From Candidatus Nitrosopumilus sp. (GTDB lineage: Archaea > Thermoproteota > Nitrososphaeria > Nitrososphaerales > Nitrosopumilaceae), in NCBI GenBank assembly GCA_030637455.1, contig DAOWGL010000129.1, positions 1 through 8,161 on the forward strand: a stretch of 8,161 nucleotides of DNA. The letters are read 5' to 3'. The notes beneath the pieces were generated by a model. That model made no database searches and had not been told where the DNA came from. It worked only from the letters and a program-made list of their open reading frames with translations. This document shows, one piece after another, positions 1 through 5,994 of this stretch (its first letter is position 1; every line of letters starts with the position of its first letter). Both the position numbers and the translations under genes were made by a program.

Positions 1-70
1 TCTGATCTGATACAAACAGATTTTGTAAAATAATTTGATTTCTTTATAAATAATTCAGTCATCCAAGAGC

Positions 71-78
71 TTAAATAT
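71..78 (+). promoter_or_regulatory. TATA box (BoxA) for cbtB-cbtA
   Basis: TTAAATAT lies about 20 bases before the ATG at 99. With the usual archaeal distance of about 25 bases from box to transcription start, transcription would begin at or next to that ATG, giving a leaderless mRNA. A second AT-rich box, TTTATAAATA at 43-52, could serve as an alternative promoter. Assigned by eye from sequence and spacing only. Confidence 0.5.
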
Positions 79-98
79 ATTCAGAGAAACATGATTTC

Positions 99-326
99 AT
101 GTCTGAATCACAACAAATCAGTGTTTCAAAATCTAGTGTGCCAAAATTAGCAATTCTAGCATTGGCAATTATCTTTGCAGCCGGATTATTTGTTGTTGGA
201 TTTGATAATGGACATATTGTGAATTTTGTATTTGCTGAAGATGGCTCTACAGGTGGAATTGATCCTCTAGTCATTCATGAACTTACACACGATATGCGAC
301 ATGCAGCCGGCTTTCCTTGCCATTAG
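99..326 (+). CDS. cbtB: CbtB, small subunit of predicted cobalt transporter
   Basis: This 75-aa membrane protein is predicted to work with CbtA in cobalt uptake, supplying the metal for cobalamin. Residues about 16-36 form one hydrophobic helix. The C-terminal tail reads HELTHDMRHAAGFPCH, which matches the hallmark His/Cys-rich end of the CbtB family (four His and one Cys, likely metal ligands). The length is normal for the family. An ATG at 91 is in another frame and soon meets a stop. The ATG at 99 fits a leaderless transcript from the TATA box at 71-78. cbtA begins 9 bases after the stop, so the two form an operon. The cobalt role is a family-level prediction, and no cobalamin riboswitch was recognised upstream. 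Confidence 0.9.
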   Translation: MSESQQISVSKSSVPKLAILALAIIFAAGLFVVGFDNGHIVNFVFAEDGSTGGIDPLVIHELTHDMRHAAGFPCH

Positions 327-335
327 CTGTTTGAA

Positions 336-1055
336 TTGAAAACCATTCTTTTCATTATAATTATTTTATTTTCTGGTGCTTTAGCTGGATTAATTCACGG
401 AACTGTTAATTTTGCAATTGTAGAACCTTACCTTGATCAAGCAATAGGAATTGAAAATCATAATTTATTTGAATCCGGAGAAGAAGAAGACACTCCTGAA
501 TTTTGGGTAGAATATGAGGGGTATAGAATATGGCAAAAAAGTGGACAGATTCTTGCCGGTGTGATTTTAGGGATTTCGATGGGTGCTCTTTTTGGAATAG
601 TATTTGCATTATCTAAAAATTCACTTCCTGGTAATCATGCTATAAAAAAATCTCTTTTATTGGCAGGAGTGATGTGGTTTACTTTGTACATTATACCTTT
701 TCTCAAATATCCTGCAAATCCTCCAACTGTTGGCGATAGTGAAACAATAGTCCTTAGAGCGATTTTGTATCTTTCTTTTATTGCTATATCTGGAATTGGC
801 GCACTTGTTTTTTACAAATTATTCAAAAAGTTTGAAAATAATAAAAAATTTGTATCAGTAATTGGATATGGCATTTTTATTACTGTCGTCTTTTTCATAA
901 TGCCTGAAAATCCAGATGAAATTAATGCACCCATGGATTTGGTGAATGAATTTAGACTGATGTCTATGTTGGGCGTTTCATCGTTTTGGATTTCTATGGG
1001 AATGATATTTGGATTCTTTTGGAATAGATTTGATTCTGATAAAACAAATCTTTAA
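336..1055 (+). CDS. cbtA: CbtA, membrane subunit of predicted cobalt transporter
   Basis: This 239-aa integral membrane protein is the predicted channel or carrier partner of CbtB. About six hydrophobic segments can be seen, near residues 3-24, 70-92, 106-124, 138-162, 172-189 and 207-228. Family marks are the N-terminal SGALAGLIHG...VEP block and the loop PFLKYPANPPTVGDSETI at about 121-138. An acidic stretch, SGEEEDTPE (47-55), lies in the first long loop and could attract cations. The start is a TTG at 336, 9 bases after the cbtB stop; no ATG lies upstream in frame and no clear Shine-Dalgarno motif is visible, so translation may be coupled to cbtB. The family is well recognised, but transport of cobalt in this organism is inferred. 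Confidence 0.88.
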   Translation: MKTILFIIIILFSGALAGLIHGTVNFAIVEPYLDQAIGIENHNLFESGEEEDTPEFWVEYEGYRIWQKSGQILAGVILGISMGALFGIVFALSKNSLPGNHAIKKSLLLAGVMWFTLYIIPFLKYPANPPTVGDSETIVLRAILYLSFIAISGIGALVFYKLFKKFENNKKFVSVIGYGIFITVVFFIMPENPDEINAPMDLVNEFRLMSMLGVSSFWISMGMIFGFFWNRFDSDKTNL

Positions 1056-1080
1056 CCTTGTTCATTGTTCTGGCTCTCTA

Positions 1081-1090
1081 GAATGAGAAT
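1081..1090 (+). promoter_or_regulatory. Candidate operator half-site upstream of the first regulator gene
   Basis: GAATGAGAAT here is identical to the right arm of the perfect inverted repeat upstream of the binding-protein gene (1896-1905). It ends 12 bases before the TATA box at 1103-1110. The matching left-arm position, 1061-1070 (TTCATTGTTC), keeps only about half of the expected bases, so this would be a single or degenerate site. A regulator bound here could act on the regulator promoter, which suggests autoregulation. This is inferred from sequence identity and position only. Confidence 0.5.
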
Positions 1091-1102
1091 GAAGACAGCC
1101 CG

Positions 1103-1110
1103 TTTAAATA
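1103..1110 (+). promoter_or_regulatory. TATA box for the tandem regulator genes
   Basis: TTTAAATA is identical to the box at 1923-1930 before the importer. It ends one base before the ATG at 1112 and 25 bases before the ATG at 1136. This makes 1136 the likely start of a leaderless message and puts 1112 inside the promoter. Confidence 0.6.
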
Positions 1111-1135
1111 CATGAACGATATTTCGGATATTTAC

Positions 1136-1465
1136 ATGTCTAGAAAATTAACTTTACCACAATTAAAAAAATATGATATTACTCAAAAAGTAATAGAAGC
1201 ATTGGCTGATACTGAGTCAAGGGCAATATTATTTTCAATTATTAAAAAAGGTAACACAGCAGCTGAATTATCCTACAAATTGAAAATCCCTCTTAGTTCA
1301 GTGTATAAAAAATTGACAGATCTTGAAGAATTGACACTAATTGAAGTAGAAAAATGGATGTTATCTGATAAAGGTAGAAAATACAAAGTTTATCGAAGTA
1401 GAATAAGTAAGGCAGATATCTCTATTAGAAAACCAGAACCAGTTCTAACATTAATTCCAAACTAA
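1136..1465 (+). CDS. Winged-helix transcriptional regulator, first of a tandem pair
   Basis: A small (109-aa) DNA-binding protein of the ArsR-like winged-helix type. From the ATG at 1136 the order is: N-terminal segment with YDITQKVIEALAD; helix pair TAAELSYKLKIPLSSVYKKLTDLEEL, where IPLSSVYKKLTDL is the likely recognition helix; and a wing region with WMLSDKGRKYKVYRSRI. No ligand domain, metal-binding Cys cluster or membrane helix is visible, so what it senses is unknown. A longer reading from the ATG at 1112 adds eight residues, but that codon lies directly after the TATA box, so I prefer 1136. The next gene is a paralogue starting 8 bases after this stop, in the same operon. The upstream operator half-site matches the one before the importer genes, suggesting control of itself and of the importer. 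Confidence 0.8.
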   Translation: MSRKLTLPQLKKYDITQKVIEALADTESRAILFSIIKKGNTAAELSYKLKIPLSSVYKKLTDLEELTLIEVEKWMLSDKGRKYKVYRSRISKADISIRKPEPVLTLIPN

Positions 1466-1473
1466 GTGATTTT

Positions 1474-1824
1474 ATGCAAAAACCAACAATAATACAACTA
1501 TCTGAATTTGACATTACTCAAAGAGTTATAGAATCCCTTAGCAATGTGTGTACAAGATCTGTATTATTTTCAGTCAAAAATGAATCAAAAGATGCAACAC
1601 AAATTGCTGATGAATTAAAAATTTCACTTTCTACTGTTTACAAAACACTGTCTACTCTTGAGGATCTTGCTCTTGCAGAGGTCGACAGGTATGTAATTTC
1701 TGCAGAAGGCAAAAAAATCAAATTGTATAGGAGTAGAATCGGTAAGGTGGAAATTACTTTAGATGATTTAGAGCCGAGCCTAAATTTGTATTCAAACACT
1801 TCAAACCCAAAATCCAATTCTTAG
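1474..1824 (+). CDS. Winged-helix transcriptional regulator, second of a tandem pair
   Basis: A 116-aa winged-helix protein. It aligns without gaps to the preceding regulator over about 104 residues, with roughly 45% identity by my own count. Shared blocks include QL..(F/Y)DITQ.VIE.L, LKI.LS.VYK.L..LE.L.L.EV and K.YRSRI.K, so both come from one duplication. The likely recognition helix is ISLSTVYKTLSTLEDL (about residues 49-64). It has a single Cys (residue 26), a normal length and no extra sensor domain. The start is the ATG 8 bases after the first regulator's stop; no strong Shine-Dalgarno motif is seen, so co-translation is likely. The pair could form a heterodimer or two homodimers on related sites. 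The ligand is unknown; control of the importer that follows is inferred from position and the shared operator. Confidence 0.8.
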   Translation: MQKPTIIQLSEFDITQRVIESLSNVCTRSVLFSVKNESKDATQIADELKISLSTVYKTLSTLEDLALAEVDRYVISAEGKKIKLYRSRIGKVEITLDDLEPSLNLYSNTSNPKSNS

Positions 1825-1875
1825 AAATTGAAACTGCTGAAGATATAATGTCAATCCCACCTCTAACGTAACATT

Positions 1876-1905
1876 ATTCTCATTCTATAGACTTGGAATG
1901 AGAAT
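1876..1905 (+). promoter_or_regulatory. Perfect 10+10 bp inverted repeat, candidate operator of the importer operon
   Basis: ATTCTCATTC at 1876-1885 and GAATGAGAAT at 1896-1905 are exact reverse complements, separated by 10 bases. The arm centres are 20 bases apart, about two helical turns, which suits a dimer or pair of dimers of winged-helix proteins on one DNA face. The repeat ends 17 bases before the TATA box at 1923-1930. Such a position could serve activation or repression. The right arm recurs exactly upstream of the regulator operon at 1081-1090. A transcription terminator seems less likely because no T-run follows the repeat. Confidence 0.65.
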
Positions 1906-1922
1906 TTGAAATGAAACCCTGA

Positions 1923-1930
1923 TTTAAATA
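1923..1930 (+). promoter_or_regulatory. TATA box for the phnD-phnC-phnE operon
   Basis: TTTAAATA lies 29 bases before the ATG at 1960, predicting a transcript with a very short leader of a few bases. No ribosome binding site is visible before that ATG, which fits. Confidence 0.6.
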
Positions 1931-1959
1931 ATTTAGCTTATCCTAATTTTTTGTAAATC

Positions 1960-3048
1960 ATGAAACGACAAATTACATTAACACTGATTGCTGTATTTGC
2001 AGTAATTGGTGTATTGTCTGTGCCATTGACTCAGACAGCTCAAGCAGAAAGTTTAGTTCCTGAATGGATTAAAACAAATGCTGGTTGGTGGGCTGATGGT
2101 GCACTAGATGATGAAACTTTTCTTAATGGAATTAAATTTCTATTAGAAAATGGAGTCATTGATGTTTCATCTGAATCAAACACCACAATTACAGAATCCC
2201 TCACCATTGGATTTATTCCAGTTGAAAAAGCTGATGAATTAACTCCAAAAGCTCAAGCACTAGAAACATTTCTAGAAAACGAGCTTGGTGTAGATGTTGA
2301 AATTGTTGTTCCAACAAACTATGAGACTATCATCGAAGGAATGAGATTTGGTCACGTTGATGCAGCCTTTATGGACACTGGTCCTGCATGGATTACCCAT
2401 CAAAGAACTGGTGCAGAAGCTATATTGGCTGAACTTGTTGCAGGTAAAGTAAATTATCAGGCAACTGTTTGGACATTGGCTGATAATGAATCAATCCAAT
2501 CCTTGGAAGATACAGTTGGTAAAAAAGTAGCATTTACCAGTATTACGGGTTCTTCTGGTTTTGTTAGACCTATGGGCACTCTAGTAACTGATGGTCATAT
2601 CACTATTGAAGGTGATGATATTGTTGCTTTGGAATCTGCATTGGCAAATAACTTTGAAAGTTATACTTTTGCAGGTGGTTACAAAGCCGCATTAACATTA
2701 CTTCTTGAAGATAAGGTAGATGTTGCATTTGGTTCAGATATTGCTCCACAAAAATATCTTGAATTAGAAGATCAAGCAAAATTACGTCCAGTTACGACAA
2801 TTGGACCTGTACCATCACATGTGTTTATGGTAAGTTCAGACATGTCTGAATCTACTAAAGATTCCCTTGTTGATGCATTGATTCAACTCAATTATGATGA
2901 AAATAATCATATTTTGACAGATTTGTATGGTGCAGAAGCTCTAGTTCCAACAACCACTACTATGCACATTGGTGAGTTTGGTGACTTTATTGATGCTTTA
3001 ACAGGACTTGATCAGAAGATTCTCGATAAACATGACAAGAGCAAATAA
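1960..3048 (+). CDS. phnD: PhnD-like periplasmic binding protein of a phosphonate/phosphite-type ABC importer
   Basis: A 362-aa exported solute-binding protein that should capture the substrate outside the membrane and deliver it to the permease encoded downstream. Residues 1-29 are a signal peptide (KR, hydrophobic core, then TAQA before Glu30). No lipobox Cys follows, so it is not an obvious lipoprotein. Residues about 34-68 form a Trp-rich segment (EWIKTNAGWWADGALDD...NGI) that I know from thaumarchaeal secreted proteins and that is not part of classical PhnD. The PhnD-type fold runs from about 81 (LTIGFIPVEKADEL) to the end, with VGKKVAFTSITGSSGF (186-201), GKVDVAF-like DKVDVAFGSD (251-260) and GPVPSHVFMVSSDM (282-295). 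FMDTGPAW (137-144) replaces the more usual 'GPxxY' strand end, so specificity may differ from that of known phosphonate binders. It is first in the operon, behind a candidate operator. Confidence 0.82.
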   Translation: MKRQITLTLIAVFAVIGVLSVPLTQTAQAESLVPEWIKTNAGWWADGALDDETFLNGIKFLLENGVIDVSSESNTTITESLTIGFIPVEKADELTPKAQALETFLENELGVDVEIVVPTNYETIIEGMRFGHVDAAFMDTGPAWITHQRTGAEAILAELVAGKVNYQATVWTLADNESIQSLEDTVGKKVAFTSITGSSGFVRPMGTLVTDGHITIEGDDIVALESALANNFESYTFAGGYKAALTLLLEDKVDVAFGSDIAPQKYLELEDQAKLRPVTTIGPVPSHVFMVSSDMSESTKDSLVDALIQLNYDENNHILTDLYGAEALVPTTTTMHIGEFGDFIDALTGLDQKILDKHDKSK

Positions 3049-3079
3049 AACCCGGGATTCTGGAAATGAAACAATTCAG

Positions 3080-3895
3080 ATGACCCAAAACCTTTCTTTT
3101 TCATTAATTTCTACTAACAAAATCATTCAGATGAGTAATGTATCTACATCTTATGATTCCAAGAATTTTGCATTAGAAAAAATTAATCTTTCAATTGATA
3201 GGGGAACTAATTATGCGATTGTTGGTCAATCAGGATCTGGTAAATCAACACTATTGAAATTAATGAATGGTATGATGGTTCCAAGTAGCGGAACAATAAA
3301 AATTGATTATGTTTCTCCTAACATGAACAATAAAAAATTCAAAAAAATGATGCATACTATTGGTTACATCCCTCAAAGTTTGGGACTGGTAAAAAATATC
3401 ACTGTACTTGATAATATTTTGATTGGTGCTTTACCTAGATTGAACAAAATACAATCTTTTTTTAGAAAATTTCCTGAGCATGAGGTGACTGAAGCTAAAA
3501 GAATAATTTCACTTGTTGGACTAACTGGTAAAGAAAATAGAAAAGCCTACATGTTGAGTGGTGGTGAAAAGCGTAGAGTTGCTATTGCTAGAGCGTTAAT
3601 GCAAAAACCTACAATTTTACTAGCTGATGAAATAGTTTCAGAACTTGATCATGTTACAGCAAAAGAAATAATGAATTTAATTGCTGATGCTCAAAAAAGA
3701 ATGAATTTGACTGCTATTATGGTTCATCATGATATGCAATTGGCATTAGAATATGCAAACAGAGTTGCAGTAATCAAGGAAGGTCATAAAATTTTAGAAA
3801 TTGGCGTTGAAGGTGATACTATAGTTGATTTTCAAACAGGGGATATGACTACTGAAGAAATAATGGAGATGCATGCTGATGACACCAAAAAATAA
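3080..3895 (+). CDS. phnC: PhnC-like ATP-binding subunit of the ABC importer
   Basis: The cytoplasmic ATPase that drives the importer. All ABC motifs are intact (residue numbers from the ATG at 3080): Walker A GQSGSGKST at about 49-57, Q-loop Gln99 in GYIPQS, signature LSGGEKRR at 159-166, Walker B TILLADE at 178-184 with catalytic Glu184, D-loop SELD at 187-190, and switch His217 in VHHDMQLAL. The start is uncertain. An open frame reaches back to 3008, with ATGs at 3008, 3032, 3080 and 3131. The first two would overlap the binding-protein gene, and the homologous core begins near IIQMSNVSTSY, so 3080 (271 aa) is my choice. No clear Shine-Dalgarno motif marks any of them. The end overlaps the permease gene by 23 bases, showing tight coupling. 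Confidence 0.85.
   Translation: MTQNLSFSLISTNKIIQMSNVSTSYDSKNFALEKINLSIDRGTNYAIVGQSGSGKSTLLKLMNGMMVPSSGTIKIDYVSPNMNNKKFKKMMHTIGYIPQSLGLVKNITVLDNILIGALPRLNKIQSFFRKFPEHEVTEAKRIISLVGLTGKENRKAYMLSGGEKRRVAIARALMQKPTILLADEIVSELDHVTAKEIMNLIADAQKRMNLTAIMVHHDMQLALEYANRVAVIKEGHKILEIGVEGDTIVDFQTGDMTTEEIMEMHADDTKK
3865..3868 (+). promoter_or_regulatory. Shine-Dalgarno-like GGAG inside the phnC end, for phnE
   Basis: GGAG lies 4 bases before the ATG at 3873 and 10 bases before the in-frame ATG at 3879. The spacing is not ideal for either, so the permease start is open by two codons. Confidence 0.35.
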
Positions 3896-4679
3896 TATTT
3901 TAATTGGAATTATTGTAGGGCTTGTCCTTATTGCATCATATAATATTGAAGCTAACCCTTTAGATTTTGTAGAAGGTTTTCCTAATCTTGGAATCATTCT
4001 TGAAGAAATTCTAGTTTTAGAAAATATTGTTGATAATATGAAATATGTTCCAAGTGCTCTTTTAGCAATGCTTGAAACATTACAAATGGCGTTTATTGGA
4101 ACTGTGGTTGGCGTTGTTATTGGATTACCCTTTAGTATGCTTGCTGCACGTAACTTGAATAGTAAATTTGTTTATGCTCCAATTAGAATATTATTGGCAA
4201 TAGTTCGTACATTCCCTTCCATATTGTGGGCTATGTTATTTGTAATTGTGGTGGGGCTTGGACCATTTGCAGGTGTCTTGGCAATTATTTTGTATACAAT
4301 TGGATTTGTAACCAAATTACAATTCGAATCAATAGAGACAATTGATTCTGATCCTATGGATGCAGTTAGTTCTATCGGTGTTTCAAAATTCCAATTAATT
4401 AGATACGTTGTAATCCCTGAGGCTGCCTCTCATCTTCTTGGACAAATGCTTTACATGTTTGACTATAACGTACGTCAGAGTTCTATTCTTGGTATTGTTG
4501 GTGCAGGCGGTATTGGTTTCTTCATCATCCAATACATCAAATTCTTTGAATATGGAAAAGCAGCTGTTTACCTCTTTGTTGTATTGATTGTGGTTTTAGG
4601 AATTGAATGGATTAGTGTTAAAATTAGAGACAAGTATATTGTAAAATCTCAACATGGGATGGAAGTTACTGCAAAATAA
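3873..4679 (+). CDS. phnE: PhnE-like permease subunit of the ABC importer
   Basis: A 268-aa inner membrane permease that forms the transport path. Hydrophobic segments lie near residues 8-22, 67-91, 106-128, 131-147, 204-222 and 230-248. PhnE family marks are clear: LLAIVRTFPSILWAMLFVIVVGLGPFAGVLAI (about 107-138) and VRQSSILGIVGAGGIGFFI (200-218). The coupling-helix 'EAA' region is DAVSSIGVSKFQLIRYVVIPEA (163-184), with the conserved Gly and Pro in place; it should dock on the ATPase. The gene overlaps the ATPase gene by 23 bases; an in-frame ATG at 3879 is an alternative start. The operon ends here and runs head-on into purP, with 4 bases between stop codons. Only one permease gene is present, so a homodimer is expected. 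Confidence 0.87.
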   Translation: MLMTPKNNILIGIIVGLVLIASYNIEANPLDFVEGFPNLGIILEEILVLENIVDNMKYVPSALLAMLETLQMAFIGTVVGVVIGLPFSMLAARNLNSKFVYAPIRILLAIVRTFPSILWAMLFVIVVGLGPFAGVLAIILYTIGFVTKLQFESIETIDSDPMDAVSSIGVSKFQLIRYVVIPEAASHLLGQMLYMFDYNVRQSSILGIVGAGGIGFFIIQYIKFFEYGKAAVYLFVVLIVVLGIEWISVKIRDKYIVKSQHGMEVTAK

Positions 4680-4683
4680 ATTT

Positions 4684-5709
4684 CTAAGTTGTAATTTTAT
4701 CTAATTGGTTTGATTCTGTAGCTGTTTTTACCTCTCTTGCAATCCTTTTCCCCATACTCATGGTCTCATTGAATAATAGAGAATAATATGGGGAGCCATC
4801 CATGTAGATGTTAGACCCTGCAACTATTCTTGCTGAAAATTCAAAAGATGTAAATTTTGCATTTTCATCATAAACCCCTTCAATACAAAATGGGCCATTC
4901 ATTCCTGGGGCAACTACTCTTTTAGCTGCTTCTACAAAATTTTCTCCCATTTTGTACACTTCATCTAATAGAGATTCTCGTAAAACAAGAGGACTATTGC
5001 CAATAACGTTGAATGATGGAACTTTGTTTGATTTCATTTGCTGTTCTGCTGGAATTCTTCCCAATCCTTCAATGTCAGATTCATGTCGTTGATCAACTCC
5101 AAAGAATTCTAACTCTTCATTTAATGGAGAATAGAAAAATGTCAAATAAGCTAAAACACCTGCTGCATATTCTTGGATGTATAGAGTTTCATCTTTAGAA
5201 ATTACTCCTTCTGAAATTAGTTGATTTCTTTTACTATTGTAATCTTCTTCATTTGCTGCCATAAAGTAACCTTTTCCACCTGCAGCTCCTTGTCTTTTCA
5301 CAATGACTAGTTTTTCAATTTGACTTGGTTCTGTAACTGGTTCTGGCATTGGGAGTTTTGCCTCTCTCATGAGTTTTTCTTTCATTTCTCTGTCTGATTC
5401 CCATCTTAGAATCCATTTGTTTCCAAAGACAGGTGTTTTGATTGATTCAATTTCTTCAGAACTCATTTGCGCAACTAATGTCCCGTGAGGTATTAGAACT
5501 GCATTATTTTCTTCAAGGATTCTCTGACATTTTTGATCTAATACTTCTTTGAATGAATCCACCATTATCATTTCATCGATAAATGGAAATCTCTTGTATA
5601 ATTTTTCACGTTTTTTTTCACATACTAGTATTGTTTTCAAACCTTCATCTTTTGCCCCTTTTAGAACCTGTAATGAGCAGTGAGAGCCCAGTGTTGCTAT
5701 TGATGTCAT
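4684..5709 (-). CDS. purP: PurP, formate-dependent FAICAR synthetase
   Basis: This enzyme makes FAICAR from AICAR, formate and ATP, the next-to-last step of IMP synthesis in archaea, replacing the folate-dependent PurH activity. It is a cytoplasmic ATP-grasp enzyme of 341 aa, within the usual family range. Visible family marks: N-terminal IATLGSHCSLQVLKGAKDEG (4-23), LIPHGTLVA (72-80), PVFGNKWILRWESDR (93-107), the Gly-rich nucleotide loop GAAGGKGYF (141-149), FFGVDQRHESDIEGLGRIPA (202-221), and the metal-binding end FEFSARIVAGSN (289-300), where Glu290 is the likely Mg ligand. The ATG at 5709 gives the start expected for the family. The 69-aa gene upstream ends 28 bases before it, and no separate promoter is evident, so the two are probably co-transcribed. 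Confidence 0.92.
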   Translation of the reverse strand: MTSIATLGSHCSLQVLKGAKDEGLKTILVCEKKREKLYKRFPFIDEMIMVDSFKEVLDQKCQRILEENNAVLIPHGTLVAQMSSEEIESIKTPVFGNKWILRWESDREMKEKLMREAKLPMPEPVTEPSQIEKLVIVKRQGAAGGKGYFMAANEEDYNSKRNQLISEGVISKDETLYIQEYAAGVLAYLTFFYSPLNEELEFFGVDQRHESDIEGLGRIPAEQQMKSNKVPSFNVIGNSPLVLRESLLDEVYKMGENFVEAAKRVVAPGMNGPFCIEGVYDENAKFTSFEFSARIVAGSNIYMDGSPYYSLLFNETMSMGKRIAREVKTATESNQLDKITT

Positions 5710-5737
5710 TATGATGTTTTAGTTACTACTTTGTACT

Positions 5738-5947
5738 TTATGAACTATGTGTGGATGTAACATATTGGAATACTTCATCTATTAATTCCACACTTAATTC
5801 TGACTTTACATCTTCAGGAATTACCTTTAGTACAAAATCATACATTGTCGTATTTTTTGGTAATTCGTCTCTTTCTTGAAGTAATGAGAATACTGCAATT
5901 CCATTAGAAATTATTGCTATGATTTTTTCCTTATCTGAAAGTGTCAT
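5738..5947 (-). CDS. Conserved-looking hypothetical protein, 69 aa
   Basis: I do not recognise a function. The protein begins MTLSDKEKIIAIISNGIAVFSLLQERDELPK and looks mainly helical and soluble, with alternating charged and hydrophobic residues and no signal peptide, Cys or metal motif. One moderately hydrophobic stretch (about residues 9-22) is probably an amphipathic helix rather than a membrane span. It is supported as a gene by its well-placed TATA box (5974-5981 on this strand, about 26 bases before the ATG), by filling the space upstream of purP, and by having no competing frame. It sits 28 bases from purP in the same direction, so a shared transcript is likely. No link to purine synthesis can be claimed. 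Confidence 0.65.
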   Translation of the reverse strand: MTLSDKEKIIAIISNGIAVFSLLQERDELPKNTTMYDFVLKVIPEDVKSELSVELIDEVFQYVTSTHSS

Positions 5948-5973
5948 GACTTTATGGATAATTATTATAATTT

Positions 5974-5981
5974 AATATAAA
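5974..5981 (-). promoter_or_regulatory. TATA box for the 69-aa gene and purP
   Basis: On the minus strand this reads TTTATATT and lies 26 bases before the ATG at 5947, so the mRNA would be leaderless or nearly so. Confidence 0.55.
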
Positions 5982-5994
5982 TCCGACTTTAGTA

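Noticed and set aside
1..98. Possible riboswitch (cobalamin type) upstream of cbtB
   Set aside because: The stretch is short and AT-rich with no B12-box-like conserved sequence, and the TATA box at 71-78 leaves essentially no leader RNA to fold.
1876..1905. Inverted repeat read as an intrinsic terminator of the regulator operon
   Set aside because: No T-run follows the right arm, the arms are not GC-rich, and the same arm occurs before another promoter, which fits an operator better.
3008..3079. N-terminal extension of the ATPase overlapping the binding-protein gene (starts at 3008 or 3032)
   Set aside because: The added residues (MIRRFSINMTRANKTRD...) do not resemble the start of PhnC-type ATPases and partly re-read the binding-protein tail in another frame. 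The start at 3032 cannot be fully excluded.
5883..5891. AATGAGAAT, nine of the ten bases of the candidate operator
   Set aside because: It lies inside the 69-aa coding region, has no inverted partner, and nine-base matches in AT-rich DNA are expected occasionally.
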